A DNA stretch of 64,000 nt from Clostridia bacterium (GTDB lineage: Bacteria; Bacillota; Clostridia; Oscillospirales; Acutalibacteraceae): positions 46,014-110,013 of the forward strand of contig JAFQVY010000009.1 of NCBI GenBank assembly GCA_017407755.1, given 5' to 3'. The stretch's first letter is position 1. The number at the start of each line of letters is the position of its first letter. The position numbers and the translations under genes were made by a program. The notes below the pieces were generated by a model. The model had not been told where the DNA came from. It saw nothing but the letters and a program-made list of their open reading frames with translations, and did no database searches. Below are positions 43,956 to 54,547 of this stretch, in pieces.

Positions 43956-44609
43956 CTATCTTCTGTAGATAAGATGGGCAAAAAGCACGCTTAAGGCGAT
44001 TACTGCCATTTCAATAATTGCAAGCACCGCCACGTATTTTGCACCTACACCCTCAAAGTCTGCCGAAAACAAGGGATAAATAAACACCCAGATTACTGCA
44101 AGGCAGTTGATTATGCCTACTAAAACCGTACCGACCCTTATTCTGCCGATTCTGGATATAAGTCCCGCTAAAAGTGCATTCAGAAGAATAATACCGTTTT
44201 GCAAAACAAAATTCTTGATTTCGCTTTCCATAACATTTGAAAACACACCGCTTAGGAGTATATAGCCAAAACCGATTTCAAGGGCTATGAGAAGTATAAA
44301 ACAAACGGTACGTTTAAGCTCGCGGAAAAATCGGCGAATACCCGAAAAAAGCCCGAAAACACCCATTACCGCCGCACCTGTGGCAATGTCTCTCCCGTCG
44401 TTTTGAGAAGTTGCGGCTTTTTTCTCAGCCTTTTCTTTTTTAAGTTCCTCTGCCCTTTGCTCGGTTAAGGTTTTCTTTACCTGAGGCTCAGCTTCTTTTG
44501 TATGTACCGCTCTCTCAGGATAAAGCTCCGCCTCGGTAAAGGTGGTGTCGCAGTATTCACAGTGTCGGTTATTAAGGTCTAAAAGACCTCCGCAGTTAGG
44601 ACAGTTCAT
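43956..44609 (-). CDS. Zinc-ribbon membrane protein, unknown function
   Basis: 217 aa. N-terminal zinc ribbon (CPNCGG...CEYC, residues 3-20), a Lys/Glu-rich linker (about 30-70), then four hydrophobic helices. No enzyme motif. Its ATG overlaps the stop codon of the MBL-fold gene, so the two are coupled. Confidence 0.75.
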   Translation of the reverse strand: MNCPNCGGLLDLNNRHCEYCDTTFTEAELYPERAVHTKEAEPQVKKTLTEQRAEELKKEKAEKKAATSQNDGRDIATGAAVMGVFGLFSGIRRFFRELKRTVCFILLIALEIGFGYILLSGVFSNVMESEIKNFVLQNGIILLNALLAGLISRIGRIRVGTVLVGIINCLAVIWVFIYPLFSADFEGVGAKYVAVLAIIEMAVIALSVLFAHLIYRR

Positions 44610-45499
44610 ATATTTTCCTCCGCAATTTTCCAGTAGTGGATATAATCTTCAATAAACCAGTCAAGCAAGCCCTTGTGCCTTAATGACACAAGGTGGCTTC
44701 TGACAGTTGACGTTACCATAACAAGGCCCATAAAATCCTCCTTAAGCTCATACTTTTTGCAAAGCTGTGCAGTGATTTCTTCTGTGGTTTTTGGGCTTTC
44801 TTTTATTATGCTTAAAATATCTTTTCTGATTTCCAGCAGATTTTCAATATTGATTTTAGCAAGATATTCTACATTTTCGGTAGGGTCTGTGTGGGCAGGC
44901 ACACAAAGTTTTCCGTCAAGCTCTTTAAGCTTTTCTAAGGTTTCAAACTGGGTGTCAATATCGTAAACATAGCAGATTTTTGCTTTGTCAAGGGTGTTTT
45001 TTCCGTTGACTGCATCGGCAATAAAGTACACGTCGTCAGGAGTTTTAACACCAATCATGTGAGCTGTATGGCCATGCAAAGGGAAAATTTCCATACCTTG
45101 CGGCAAAGGAGCGTCTTTAAGGGGATATGTTTTTGAAGACTCGGTGTTCATAAACTTTTTTCTAAAATCCCTGCAGGGAAAGCCGCCGTAAACAAGGGTA
45201 GCCTCAACATCGGAATATTCAATGAGCATATCTTCAACCTCAGGAGCATAAGCCTTGCAGCCAGTCTGTTCACAAATAAACCTGTTGCCGCCTGCATGGT
45301 CTGTATGGGAATGAGTATTTACAATAAAAGCTACCTGCAAACCTTTGCTGTCAAGAATCTTTAAAACACGGCTTGCGGTTTTTGCATTAATACCCGAATC
45401 TATAAGCATTGCATTTTTATCATCAAGCTTATAAACACCGATTTTGGTGGGAATATCAAAATAATATGTCTTTTCTGTAAGCTTAATAAGGTCAAACAT
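44606..45499 (-). CDS. MBL-fold metallo-hydrolase
   Basis: 297 aa from ATG at 45499, which has GGAG upstream; the longer frame starts inside that region. Metallo-beta-lactamase motif NTHSHTDHAGG with further ligands in HGHTAH, IADAVNG and VPAHTDP. The C-terminal ~80 residues are predicted helical, like the winged-helix tail of LACTB2-type hydrolases. Substrate unknown. Confidence 0.85.
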   Translation of the reverse strand: MFDLIKLTEKTYYFDIPTKIGVYKLDDKNAMLIDSGINAKTASRVLKILDSKGLQVAFIVNTHSHTDHAGGNRFICEQTGCKAYAPEVEDMLIEYSDVEATLVYGGFPCRDFRKKFMNTESSKTYPLKDAPLPQGMEIFPLHGHTAHMIGVKTPDDVYFIADAVNGKNTLDKAKICYVYDIDTQFETLEKLKELDGKLCVPAHTDPTENVEYLAKINIENLLEIRKDILSIIKESPKTTEEITAQLCKKYELKEDFMGLVMVTSTVRSHLVSLRHKGLLDWFIEDYIHYWKIAEENI

Positions 45500-45541
45500 A
45501 AATTCATCTCCAGACATCAGTTAGTATACCAAATTAACCCT

Positions 45542-45578
45542 AAAAAATCAATCCGCCCTCAAAAAGAGAGCGGACTAA
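45542..45578 (-). terminator. Terminator after the dockerin amylase
   Basis: TCCGC-CTC pairs with GAG-GCGGA (one G-U) with a short A/T loop; TTGATTTTTTA follows on the minus strand. Confidence 0.75.
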
Positions 45579-45589
45579 AGAATATTTAA

Positions 45590-48500
45590 TTAAACTTCTT
45601 CCCACTGATTTGTGGAGTTATTGTATGCCTTGCCAAAAGCAGCGTTAATGTCGCCTGTTTTGCAGTGGTCACCGCCGGCGTTGAACACAACATTTGTGTG
45701 ACCATCGGGAAGCTTAATTTTGTAAAGGCCATTGCCTAAAGACTCCATTGCTGTGCCGGGCCATGTTGTTCCGTCACCGCCGTTAGGCCATGAGTGGCAA
45801 TATACTGTGCCCCAGTTTGCAGCGTCTCTGAAATAAATACAGTCGCTTGATACGTCAACGTTGCTACTGTTATTGTTGTTATTTGAACCGCTGTTTGTGT
45901 AAGGCTGCCAGCCGCCATCATAGATTTTGCCTGTGCCCTCTACAGCAATGTCACCTGTCTGCTGACCATCGCCATTGAATACAATGTTGTTGTGACCTGC
46001 TGGAAGCTCTATGCGGAAAATGCCGTTTCCTAAAGACTCCATAGGAGTGCCGGGCCATGTTGTACCCTCACCGCCGCTTGGCCATGAGTGACAGTTTACA
46101 CTGCTCCAATTAGACTTAACGTAGATGTAGTTATCCACAACAGGCTCAGGGGAGGTTGTAGGTGTAGGAGCAACTGTAGGCTCAACAAAGTGTGTGGGGG
46201 CAGGTGCCTGTGTGGGCTTTACAGGTGCTACTGTAGGCTCAGGGGAGGGTGTGGGCTTCACTGGTGCTACGGTAGGCTTTTCAGCAGGCTCTGTATAAAC
46301 AGGCTTCTGAGTAACCTCCTCTGTAGGCTCAACATTTGAAGTGCCCTTAATTATATACCACTGACCTGAATCAAAGATGCTTATAATATTTGCGCAATAC
46401 TTCTGAATTGCAGTTACGTCTTTTACATTTACTTTTCCGTCAGAGTTAACATCTGAAATAATAAGCTGTAAATCACTAAGTGTTGTCATTCTGGCAAGAG
46501 CCTTCTGCATAGAAGTAGCATCTTTTATAGAGATTTTTTCGCTTAAATCTACATCGCCGAAAAGATACTTTTCGTCCACTGTAGGCTTAACAGGTGTAGG
46601 TACCTTTGTAGGCTCAGGAGGAATAACAATAATGTTGTCCTCAGTAGGCTCTGTCTTTATAGGTGTCTGTGTGGGGGTTGGTACTACTGTAGGCTCAGGA
46701 GCCTCAGTGGGTCTTACAGGAGTTTCGGTGGGTTTAACAGGCACCTCTGTGGGAATAACATCCGGCTCTGTGCTGATAACGGTGTGCTCAGTCCAGCTTT
46801 CTCCGTCACAAATCATAGCATTGCCTGTGTACTGCAAGCCTTCCTCGGCGGGGTACTGGTTGTTACCGCCCTGAGAGAAAATAACCTGACAGTTTTCATA
46901 GCCTGCAGGAGCTTTGTAAAACCAGACATTGTCGCCAATACTTGTCATCTGCTCGCCGGGCCATTCTTTGTAACCCTGTCCGTTTTTATAAATATAGCAG
47001 TTTACACTGCTCCAGTTAGTCTTAGAGTTGTCGTAATAAATTCCGTCGGGAGCTTTTTCAGAGTAGTTGTACTCATAGGTCTCAACATCAGAGGTCTGAG
47101 AGCCGCTTATAGCTTTAACGGAAATGGTTGTCTGTGTGCCTGCGGCTGTGCCCTTGCCGATTGTTATTTTCTGTCCGTTTGTAAAGGTTTGATATGCACC
47201 GCCGTTGACTGAATACTGTCCGCCTGTGGCATTCTCATAAGAGAGAGTAAGGGTAAAAGTGCTGGTCGTATAATTAGTTGAAGAGGGAGAAACCGATGCA
47301 GAGGGACCGGCAGGCTTTGCATTTAAAAGAACTGCAATACCGCTTGAGCCAACCTGACCTGACATCTGAGAGCTTGTAACAGTCCATGTAGAACCTGAAA
47401 CAAGGTCTTTGTATGTGCCGGGCTTAGTTGTAGAGCCGCCGTTAGGAACGGTAACATTTCTGCCACCGCCGCCGCCTAAAACGATAACTGCACCGCTTTC
47501 ACGGTTTACAACTGCACAGTTATCACCTGTTGTATAGTAATCTTTCTCACCAACACAGGCATTTTTAAGATGGTTAACTGCTGCTACCTCAGTGTTTTTA
47601 AATGATGTACTGCCTTTCTGACCCGAATGGATAGAACCCTTGTCTCTGGCAGAAGGACGAGAAAAATAGAGTGCATTGGAACCGTTTCTTGAAGCAACTA
47701 CTGCATAAGCCCTGTCAATTACGTTCTGGTTCATATTTGTAGATGCACCCCAGTCATCGGGACCGTTTGAGTAGGTATCGTGGCTTTCGCCCCATAAAAC
47801 CAACTTATCGGGAGCAACACCTCTTGAAACCCAGTTGCCGTGTGAACCGGGAACATTGCCGCTATTGAAAGCGTTTCTTACATCGCCGCCGTAAACACTG
47901 TCTGTTACGCTCATGTAATCTGTATATTCCTTCATAAGGCCTTCTGTGCCGCCGCCGTCTGAAGGACCAACAAGAATTTCACCGTAGTGCCACATGCTGT
48001 TGTTTTTAGTAACAGCAGACCAGAACTGACAATTTTCAGAAGGAAGCGAGATATGCTTTGCAGCATCCCAACGGATACCGTCAACGCCTACACTTTCAAG
48101 CTCCTTCATATAGTTGGCAACAACCTGCTGAACATAAGAATGCTCAGAGTTAAGGTCACGCATACCGATTTCGCCGTGAGTAACCTGATAGCGGTCTGCC
48201 CAGTTGGATACAGTGCCGAGATTATGCCAGTACTGACCGTCTTTAAGGTCGTTCTGAACTCGGTTTGTGTCGCCGTTAAGGTGGTTTGCAACTACGTCAA
48301 CAATAACCTTGATGCCGTATTTATCTGCTTCTGTACAAAGGTTTCTCAGGTCGTCCTTTGAACCGAGAGAGTTTGTACCGATATTGAATGAATAAGGCTG
48401 ATAAAGCCAGTACCACTCGCCGCCGCCTGCAGGCTGAGCAGGAGAAGTCTGAACAGATGTAAAACCTGCCTCGGCTATATTTTTAAGCTCTGCTTTAATA

Positions 48501-48685
48501 TCGTTATACTTCCAGTTAAAGCAGTGCAAAATATTACCATCCTGAATGTTTTTTGCCAAGCCGTAATTTGCACTTGTTTCTAAAGTTTCAACAGTAGCAG
48601 CAGAAGCTGTAAAGCTAAAACCTGCCAAAACAGAAAGCAATGTGCAAACAACAAGAAAAAGGCTTAAAATTCTCTTGGTTTTCAT
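45590..48685 (-). CDS. Secreted alpha-amylase (GH13) with dockerin and three CBM26-like modules
   Basis: 1031 aa from ATG at 48685 behind GGGAGG. Signal peptide ends near VSAA/TASAA (~residue 30). GH13 domain with NHLNGD, catalytic Asp in GIRWDAAKH (~203), Glu in HYGEILVG (~237) and Asp in GESHDTY (~300). A CBM26-like module (about 547-620) is followed by Pro/Thr linkers, an internal dockerin (about 708-772; KDATSMQK and KDVTAIQK), another Pro/Thr linker, and two tandem CBM26-like modules (about 852-928 and 947-1028; CHSWPSGG/CHSWPNGG...TTWPGT). Amylosome-type architecture as in R. bromii; degrades alpha-1,4-glucan at the cell surface through a scaffoldin. The dockerin is internal rather than terminal. 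Confidence 0.93.
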   Translation of the reverse strand: MKTKRILSLFLVVCTLLSVLAGFSFTASAATVETLETSANYGLAKNIQDGNILHCFNWKYNDIKAELKNIAEAGFTSVQTSPAQPAGGGEWYWLYQPYSFNIGTNSLGSKDDLRNLCTEADKYGIKVIVDVVANHLNGDTNRVQNDLKDGQYWHNLGTVSNWADRYQVTHGEIGMRDLNSEHSYVQQVVANYMKELESVGVDGIRWDAAKHISLPSENCQFWSAVTKNNSMWHYGEILVGPSDGGGTEGLMKEYTDYMSVTDSVYGGDVRNAFNSGNVPGSHGNWVSRGVAPDKLVLWGESHDTYSNGPDDWGASTNMNQNVIDRAYAVVASRNGSNALYFSRPSARDKGSIHSGQKGSTSFKNTEVAAVNHLKNACVGEKDYYTTGDNCAVVNRESGAVIVLGGGGGRNVTVPNGGSTTKPGTYKDLVSGSTWTVTSSQMSGQVGSSGIAVLLNAKPAGPSASVSPSSTNYTTSTFTLTLSYENATGGQYSVNGGAYQTFTNGQKITIGKGTAAGTQTTISVKAISGSQTSDVETYEYNYSEKAPDGIYYDNSKTNWSSVNCYIYKNGQGYKEWPGEQMTSIGDNVWFYKAPAGYENCQVIFSQGGNNQYPAEEGLQYTGNAMICDGESWTEHTVISTEPDVIPTEVPVKPTETPVRPTEAPEPTVVPTPTQTPIKTEPTEDNIIVIPPEPTKVPTPVKPTVDEKYLFGDVDLSEKISIKDATSMQKALARMTTLSDLQLIISDVNSDGKVNVKDVTAIQKYCANIISIFDSGQWYIIKGTSNVEPTEEVTQKPVYTEPAEKPTVAPVKPTPSPEPTVAPVKPTQAPAPTHFVEPTVAPTPTTSPEPVVDNYIYVKSNWSSVNCHSWPSGGEGTTWPGTPMESLGNGIFRIELPAGHNNIVFNGDGQQTGDIAVEGTGKIYDGGWQPYTNSGSNNNNNSSNVDVSSDCIYFRDAANWGTVYCHSWPNGGDGTTWPGTAMESLGNGLYKIKLPDGHTNVVFNAGGDHCKTGDINAAFGKAYNNSTNQWEEV

Positions 48686-48726
48686 CTGAAGTCCTCCCAC
48701 GTAAATATATCAAAAATTCCAGCCTA

Positions 48727-48755
48727 ATTCTAACAAAAGAGGTTTTTAAAATCAA
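48727..48755 (-). promoter_or_regulatory. Promoter of the dockerin amylase
   Basis: Minus strand: TTGATT (48755-48750), 17-base spacer, TAGAAT (48732-48727) with an extended TG two bases before it. Confidence 0.5.
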
Positions 48756-48818
48756 ATCGAAAACCGCTTTTTTGCCCCTTAAAATGCACCAAATTTTAAA
48801 AACATATTTTAGTCAAAA

Positions 48819-48855
48819 ATAACAAACCGACGGCGAAATGTCACCGTCGGTTACC
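48819..48855 (-). terminator. Terminator after the SipW-like peptidase gene
   Basis: AACCGACGG and CCGTCGGTT (48825-48852), followed by TGTTATTTTTG on the minus strand. Confidence 0.75.
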
Positions 48856-48939
48856 CTTTTAAATCCTATTTTTTATATAAGCTATGCTTTTTTTATCCTC
48901 AAATTTGATGATTTTCTGAAAATTTTCATAAAATTATTT

Positions 48940-49443
48940 TTAGGAATCAATTTCCTTTTTTTGCAAATTCTTGTACTTTCCTTTGCCATGAATTATCCTA
49001 TATTTGTATTCAGACAAGAGTTGCTTTGCTCTTCTTATCTTTCTTACAAGCTTAATTGTTGGCTTGCGAAGATAAAAATTGTCCACCCAAAAGTGCACAT
49101 AACGCATATATTTTTTATTGTCGCAGGAAATGTACTTTTCTTTTCTGAAAAAGCCTGTAACAACACCGATGATGTTTTTGTCGGTAATGTCATATTCAAT
49201 TTCAAAAAGACCGTCACCGCAAATAACGTAGCCGTTGTCTGTAACCTTCATAATTCTGTGCACAACATACCTGCCCCGTCTGTCTATATAAAGAGGTATG
49301 TCGTACTTTTTAAGCCTTCCCTCTACGGGGTTAATAACAACGGAATCTGTGCCGTTTCGTATCATAGGCCACATAGATACGCCGTGGGGGTGGATTACAA
49401 AATTACCCTTTGCTACTGCATCTTCTATTTTATCAACTGTCAT
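48940..49443 (-). CDS. S24/S26 family peptidase (SipW-like)
   Basis: 167 aa. Ser in HGVSMWPMI, as in signal peptidase I, and VVHRIMKV, where ER/SipW-type enzymes use His instead of Lys; GDG box near residue 78. Unlike SipW there is no clear TM anchor and the C-terminal ~70 residues are Lys/Arg/Tyr-rich. Could process exported proteins or, as in some peptide clusters, act as a maturation protease; no substrate gene is adjacent. Confidence 0.7.
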   Translation of the reverse strand: MTVDKIEDAVAKGNFVIHPHGVSMWPMIRNGTDSVVINPVEGRLKKYDIPLYIDRRGRYVVHRIMKVTDNGYVICGDGLFEIEYDITDKNIIGVVTGFFRKEKYISCDNKKYMRYVHFWVDNFYLRKPTIKLVRKIRRAKQLLSEYKYRIIHGKGKYKNLQKKEIDS

Positions 49444-49516
49444 ATTATCACTTCTTATACACTTTTATGATTTATAAGTTTAGCACAACAACACGCTCTT
49501 TGCAACCTTAAAATAA

Positions 49517-50260
49517 TTAAGCGTTTCCGCCTGTAAAAAAGTCTGTCATTGCCTTGCAGGAGCGCGACATTTCTATGCTGAAGTCGCTGTTATGCTTGCG
49601 AGTGCAAAACTTGCTTATATAGTCGCCTATTTTATCCTTATCTATATTCTGCCTTTTTGAAAGCATATCTTCCATACTGTCTGCTTTTTCTTTGTTGTAT
49701 GTGTTTTCAAAAACTATATCCTCTGCCTTAAATCTTTGCGGTTTTTGCCGCTCAATCTGACTTTTTGCAGGGTAGCCAAAGCACAGCATACAGGCAGGCA
49801 CCACATAGTCGGGCAAATCAAAAAGCTCTCTGTGCTTTTCGAAATTCTCTGTAATATCGCCGATGTAACAAGAGCCGATTCCCAAGCTTTCGGCGGCAAC
49901 AACTGCATTTTGTGCCGCAATAAGAGCATCTGCATTGCAAAGAAACAAATCCCCGTAGGAGGGGTTGCGGACATCGTCAACGTGCTTTTTAAAAGCCTGC
50001 ATCCAGCGGTAATAATCTGCACAAAACACCAGCACCAAGGGAGCTTTTGCAATAAAAGGCTGATTATCGCAGGTTACTGCCAAGGTGTCCTTAAGCTTCT
50101 GATTTGTTACGTCAATTATTGTGTACAAGGTCATATTGCCTGCGGTAGGTGCCTGAATTGCAGCATCTAAAATAGCCGCCTTTTCTTTACTTCCAATAGG
50201 TTTTTGCTCAAACACTCTGACGGATTTTCTGTTTTTTAGAGAGCTAATAATTTCGTTCAT
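49517..50260 (-). CDS. Nitroreductase family protein
   Basis: 247 aa flavin reductase fold (NfsA/FRP-like): SLKNRKSVRVFEQKPIG at the start, AIQAPTAGNMTLYTIID, and ESLGIGSCYIGDI in the middle. A ~40-residue C-terminal extension (MEDMLSKRQN...) may bind FMN or NADPH. FMN-dependent reduction of an unknown substrate. Ten bases before thiN's end, same strand. Confidence 0.9.
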   Translation of the reverse strand: MNEIISSLKNRKSVRVFEQKPIGSKEKAAILDAAIQAPTAGNMTLYTIIDVTNQKLKDTLAVTCDNQPFIAKAPLVLVFCADYYRWMQAFKKHVDDVRNPSYGDLFLCNADALIAAQNAVVAAESLGIGSCYIGDITENFEKHRELFDLPDYVVPACMLCFGYPAKSQIERQKPQRFKAEDIVFENTYNKEKADSMEDMLSKRQNIDKDKIGDYISKFCTRKHNSDFSIEMSRSCKAMTDFFTGGNA

Positions 50261-50270
50261 AAAAACACCT

Positions 50271-50891
50271 TTACTTAACTTTAATAAGAAGAAGCCTGCC
50301 CTGAGCCACGCTTACACTTGCAGTAAACCCTTTGATTACTTCGTTGCTTATTCCGTACTGATAATCGGTTGCAATTTCCGCGTTTTCCAAAGGATATTTA
50401 GCGTTTTTTACCTCAATGCCCTTGGCATTGCCAAAAATATTCAAAAGTGAAAAGAAGGGGTAGCTGTCGTCGATATACAAAGGCTTTTCGCCTACTATTT
50501 GCATTTCTGTGTATTCGTCAGCAATAAGGGCCTTAAAGCCTTTTTCAAAAAGCATTTTTAAAATTGACACATTGCCTAACGTATGGTCAAGCCTTTGACC
50601 TATTGCACCTATTATAAGGAACTCCTCAAAACCTCTTTTTATTGCCTCTTTTGCGGCAAAAAACGTGTCTGTGTCGTCTTTTTCGCAGGGCAGAACAATT
50701 GTCTCTACATTAAGCTCAGGATTTTCTGAAGAATCGAAATCCCCAACAATAAGGTCAGGCTTTACGTCAAGACCAAGGCTGTGCCTCAGTCCGCAGTCGC
50801 AGAAAATATAAAAATCATCAGAAGTAAGATATTTTTTAATTTCGCTATAATTTAAAATATCGGCACCGCCGACAATAACGCATCTTTTCAC
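50271..50891 (-). CDS. thiN: Thiamine pyrophosphokinase
   Basis: 206 aa from GTG at 50891 with AGGAAGCGG upstream; a longer frame (to 50960) begins with non-homologous sequence. Motifs: CDCGLRHSLGLDVKPDLIVGDFDS and DTDTFFAAKEAI, IGQRLDHTLGN of the TPK fold. Converts thiamine to thiamine diphosphate. Confidence 0.9.
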   Translation of the reverse strand: MKRCVIVGGADILNYSEIKKYLTSDDFYIFCDCGLRHSLGLDVKPDLIVGDFDSSENPELNVETIVLPCEKDDTDTFFAAKEAIKRGFEEFLIIGAIGQRLDHTLGNVSILKMLFEKGFKALIADEYTEMQIVGEKPLYIDDSYPFFSLLNIFGNAKGIEVKNAKYPLENAEIATDYQYGISNEVIKGFTASVSVAQGRLLLIKVK

Positions 50892-50940
50892 AAAACCGCT
50901 TCCTAATTCATATAATGAGTTTAGTATACCACACCTTAAT

Positions 50941-50979
50941 GCAAAAAGCAAAACAGGCACCGCAAAAGCGGTGCCTGAA
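50941..50979 (-). terminator. Terminator of rpoBC
   Basis: CAGGCACCGC and GCGGTGCCTG around AAAA, then TTTTGCTTTTT on the minus strand. Confidence 0.9.
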
Positions 50980-50987
50980 TTTTCTTG

Positions 50988-53900
50988 TTACTCAATAGGA
51001 GCAGTGGGAGCCTGAGGAATGAAGTTTTCTTCAAGCTCAACATCGGTGTAGCGGCGCATACCTGTACCTGCAGGTACCAGCTTACCGATAATAACGTTCT
51101 CCTTAAGACCGATAAGGGGATCAACCTTACCCTTAATAGCGGCATCAGTAAGAACTCTTGTTGTTTCCTGGAAGGAAGCTGCGGAAAGGAAGCTGTCTGT
51201 AGCAAGAGAAGCCTTTGTAATACCAAGGAGCATCTGAGTCCAGCTTGCTTCCTTAAGGCCTTCTTCGCCTGCTTCAATACGTCTTCTGATTTCCTTATTG
51301 GCGTGGATAACCTCGTTCTTGTCGTACATCTGACCGCCGAGGAAATCGGTTGAGCCGGGATCGTCAACCTTAACCTTCTTCATCATCTGGCGAACAATAA
51401 CCTCGATATGCTTATCGTTGATATCAACACCCTGTAAGCGGTAGGTAGACTGTACCTCGCTGATGAGGTAATCCTGAACTGCCTGAGGACCTAAAATTGC
51501 AAGAACGTCGTGGGGGTTAACAGCACCGTCGGTGATTTTGTCACCTGCTTTGATGATGTCGCCCTCCTGTACCTTAACTCTGAAGCCGAAGGGGATAAGA
51601 TACTGTCTTTCCTCGTTTGTTTCCTTATTATAGATAACAGCGTGACGGTTGTTCTTGATATCCTCGAAGCGAACCTCGCCGTCAATTTCAGAAATAATAG
51701 CAAGGCTCTTGGGCTTTCTGCTTTCGAAAAGCTCTTCAACACGGGGAAGACCCTGTGTGATATCTTCTGCGGAAGCAACACCACCTGTATGGAAGGTTCT
51801 CATTGTAAGCTGTGTACCGGGCTCACCGATTGACTGAGCTGCGATAATACCAACAGCCTCACCAACTGTAACAGGCTGACCGTTTGCAAGGTTAACACCG
51901 TAGCACTTGCGGCAAACGCCGTGCTTTGAGTGACAACCGAGAACGGAACGGATTTCGATTTTCTCTACACCGGAGTTAACAATAAGCTTAGCTTCAGCGT
52001 CGGTAATAAGTGTATCTTTAGAAACAAGAACGTTGCCATTCTCGTCGGTAAAGTCGTGAACAAGGTATCTGCCAAGTAAACGCTCGTGCATATCCTCGAT
52101 AACCTGCTTGCCACTCTTAATATCAAACACTTCAAGACCTTCATCGGTATGGCAGTCGTCCTCACGAATAATAACCTCCTGAGAAACGTCAACCAGACGA
52201 CGGGTAAGGTAACCTGAGTCAGCGGTTCTAAGTGCTGTATCGGCAAGACCCTTACGAGCACCACGGGAAGAAATAAAGTACTCTAAGATGTTAAGACCTT
52301 CACGGTAGTTAGCTCTGATGGGAATTTCGATTGTCTTACCTGATGTATTGGCGATAAGACCACGCATACCTGCAAGCTGACGAATCTGGCTCATACTGCC
52401 TCGAGCACCTGAGTCTGCCATCATAAAGATGGGGTTGTAACGGTCAAGTCCCTGCTGAAGAGCAGCAGTAACGTCGTTAGTTGCCTTGTCCCAGATTTTA
52501 AGTGTCTCGGAATATCTTTCTTCGTCACTTCTCAGACCCATCATATACTCGTCACGGATTGCATCAACGTCCTTTTCAGCCTGAGCTAAGATTTCCTTCT
52601 TCTGAGGAGGAATAATAGCATCGCAAACCGCAACGGTAATAGCACCACGGGTTGAATATTTGTAACCCTGAGATTTAATATCGTCAAGAACTCTTGCAGT
52701 AACCTCTGTGCCGTGATATTTAATACAAGCGTCGATAATCTTACCAAGCTGCTTTTTGCCAACGAGGAAGTCAATCTCAAACTTGAAGAGGTTGTCGGGG
52801 TTAGTTCTGTCAACAAAGCCTAAATCCTGAGGAATGGGATTGTTGAAGATAATCTTACCCATTGTTGTATCAACTAAAGCAGAACGCTCAACGCCGTCAA
52901 CAACGCCTGTACGTCTTACTTTAATCTTGGAGTGAAGTGTGATGTAGCCTGTGGAGTAAGCCATCATAGCTTCATCAACGTCCTTAAATACCTTGCCTTC
53001 GCCCTTCTCGCCATCTTTATCAAGTGTAAGATAGTAGGAACCTAAAATCATATCCTGTGTAGGAACTGCAACAGGGTGACCGTCAGAGGGCTTGAGTAAG
53101 TTGCCTGCGGCAAGCATAAGGAAGCGTGCCTCAGCCTGTGCTTCAGCAGAAAGGGGAACGTGAACAGCCATCTGGTCGCCGTCGAAGTCAGCGTTGTAAG
53201 CTGTACATACAAGGGGGTGAAGCTTTAATGCACGACCCTCTACAAGTACAGGCTCGAAAGCCTGAATACCAAGTCTGTGAAGTGTTGGAGCTCGGTTGAG
53301 TAAAACAGGGTGACCCTTGATTACAACCTCAAGTGCATCCCAAACCTCAGGCTTTGCTCTTTCAACTGCTTTTCTGGCTGCCTTAATATTCTGAACTGCC
53401 TTTGTCTCAACAAGACGCTTCATAACGAAGGGCTTGAAGAGCTCAAGTGCCATTTCCTTGGGAAGACCGCACTGGTACATCTTAAGCTCAGGGCCAACAA
53501 CGATAACTGAACGGCCTGAGTAGTCAACACGCTTACCGAGAAGGTTCTGTCTGAATCGGCCCTGCTTACCCTTAAGCATATCGGAAAGAGACTTAAGCGC
53601 ACGGTTATTGGGGCCTGTAACAGGTCTGCCGCGTCTGCCGTTATCGATAAGTGCATCAACAGCTTCCTGAAGCATACGCTTTTCGTTGCGGATAATGATA
53701 TCGGGAGCCTGAAGCTCTAAAAGCCTCTTAAGACGGTTGTTTCTGTTGATAACTCTGCGGTAAAGGTCGTTAAGGTCAGAAGTTGCAAAACGGCCGCCGT
53801 CAAGCTGTACCATAGGACGGATATCGGGGGGAATTACGGGAATAACGTCAAGAATCATCCACTCAGGACGGTTGCCTGACATTCTGAAGCTTTCAACAAC

Positions 53901-54533
53901 CTCAAGTCTCTTCTGAAGTCTTACCTTCTTCTGACCGCTTGCGTCCTCAAGTTCTTCCTTAAGCTCAGCTGAGAGAGCTTCAAGGTCGATTTCCTTTAAA
54001 AGGTCACGGATAGCCTCAGCGCCCATACCTGCCTTAAAGTCGTCCTCATACTTTTCGCGCATATCGTTATATTCACGCTCGGTTAAGAACTGCATCTTCA
54101 TAAGGTCACGGCAGTCGCCGGGGTCTGTAACGATATACTGAGCAAAGTAAAGAACCTTTTCAAGCATTCTGGGGGAAATATCTAAGATAAGGGAAATTCT
54201 GGAGGGAATACCCTTGAAGTACCAGATGTGAGAAACAGGAGCAGCAAGCTCAATGTGACCCATTCTCTCACGTCTTACCTTTGCACGTGTAACCTCAACG
54301 CCGCAACGGTCACAAACCTTGCCCTTGAAGCGGATTCTCTTGTACTTACCGCAGTGACATTCCCAGTCCTTGGTAGGTCCGAAAATACGCTCGCAGAAAA
54401 GACCGTCACGCTCGGGCTTTAAGGTACGGTAGTTGATGGTTTCGGGCTTTTTAACCTCGCCGTGTGACCAAGCTCTGATTTGCTCAGGAGAGGCCAAGCC
54501 GATTTTTATAGAATCAAATACTGTATTATCCAT
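50988..54533 (-). CDS. rpoC: RNA polymerase subunit beta'
   Basis: 1181 aa, the usual Firmicute length. N-terminal zinc site ([20 protein letters not shown]), lid/zipper region, the catalytic NADFDGDQM near residue 455, the trigger loop region ([15 protein letters not shown]), a second zinc site ([13 protein letters not shown]) and the C-terminal [13 protein letters not shown]. 14 bases after rpoB. Confidence 0.98.
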   Translation of the reverse strand: MDNTVFDSIKIGLASPEQIRAWSHGEVKKPETINYRTLKPERDGLFCERIFGPTKDWECHCGKYKRIRFKGKVCDRCGVEVTRAKVRRERMGHIELAAPVSHIWYFKGIPSRISLILDISPRMLEKVLYFAQYIVTDPGDCRDLMKMQFLTEREYNDMREKYEDDFKAGMGAEAIRDLLKEIDLEALSAELKEELEDASGQKKVRLQKRLEVVESFRMSGNRPEWMILDVIPVIPPDIRPMVQLDGGRFATSDLNDLYRRVINRNNRLKRLLELQAPDIIIRNEKRMLQEAVDALIDNGRRGRPVTGPNNRALKSLSDMLKGKQGRFRQNLLGKRVDYSGRSVIVVGPELKMYQCGLPKEMALELFKPFVMKRLVETKAVQNIKAARKAVERAKPEVWDALEVVIKGHPVLLNRAPTLHRLGIQAFEPVLVEGRALKLHPLVCTAYNADFDGDQMAVHVPLSAEAQAEARFLMLAAGNLLKPSDGHPVAVPTQDMILGSYYLTLDKDGEKGEGKVFKDVDEAMMAYSTGYITLHSKIKVRRTGVVDGVERSALVDTTMGKIIFNNPIPQDLGFVDRTNPDNLFKFEIDFLVGKKQLGKIIDACIKYHGTEVTARVLDDIKSQGYKYSTRGAITVAVCDAIIPPQKKEILAQAEKDVDAIRDEYMMGLRSDEERYSETLKIWDKATNDVTAALQQGLDRYNPIFMMADSGARGSMSQIRQLAGMRGLIANTSGKTIEIPIRANYREGLNILEYFISSRGARKGLADTALRTADSGYLTRRLVDVSQEVIIREDDCHTDEGLEVFDIKSGKQVIEDMHERLLGRYLVHDFTDENGNVLVSKDTLITDAEAKLIVNSGVEKIEIRSVLGCHSKHGVCRKCYGVNLANGQPVTVGEAVGIIAAQSIGEPGTQLTMRTFHTGGVASAEDITQGLPRVEELFESRKPKSLAIISEIDGEVRFEDIKNNRHAVIYNKETNEERQYLIPFGFRVKVQEGDIIKAGDKITDGAVNPHDVLAILGPQAVQDYLISEVQSTYRLQGVDINDKHIEVIVRQMMKKVKVDDPGSTDFLGGQMYDKNEVIHANKEIRRRIEAGEEGLKEASWTQMLLGITKASLATDSFLSAASFQETTRVLTDAAIKGKVDPLIGLKENVIIGKLVPAGTGMRRYTDVELEENFIPQAPTAPIE

Positions 54534-54547
54534 TAGCTTTTACCTCC

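Noticed and set aside
48838-49470. Plus-strand open frame of 210 codons opposite the SipW-like gene
   Set aside because: It is antisense to a gene with clear S26 motifs, has no ribosome site and no recognisable domain.
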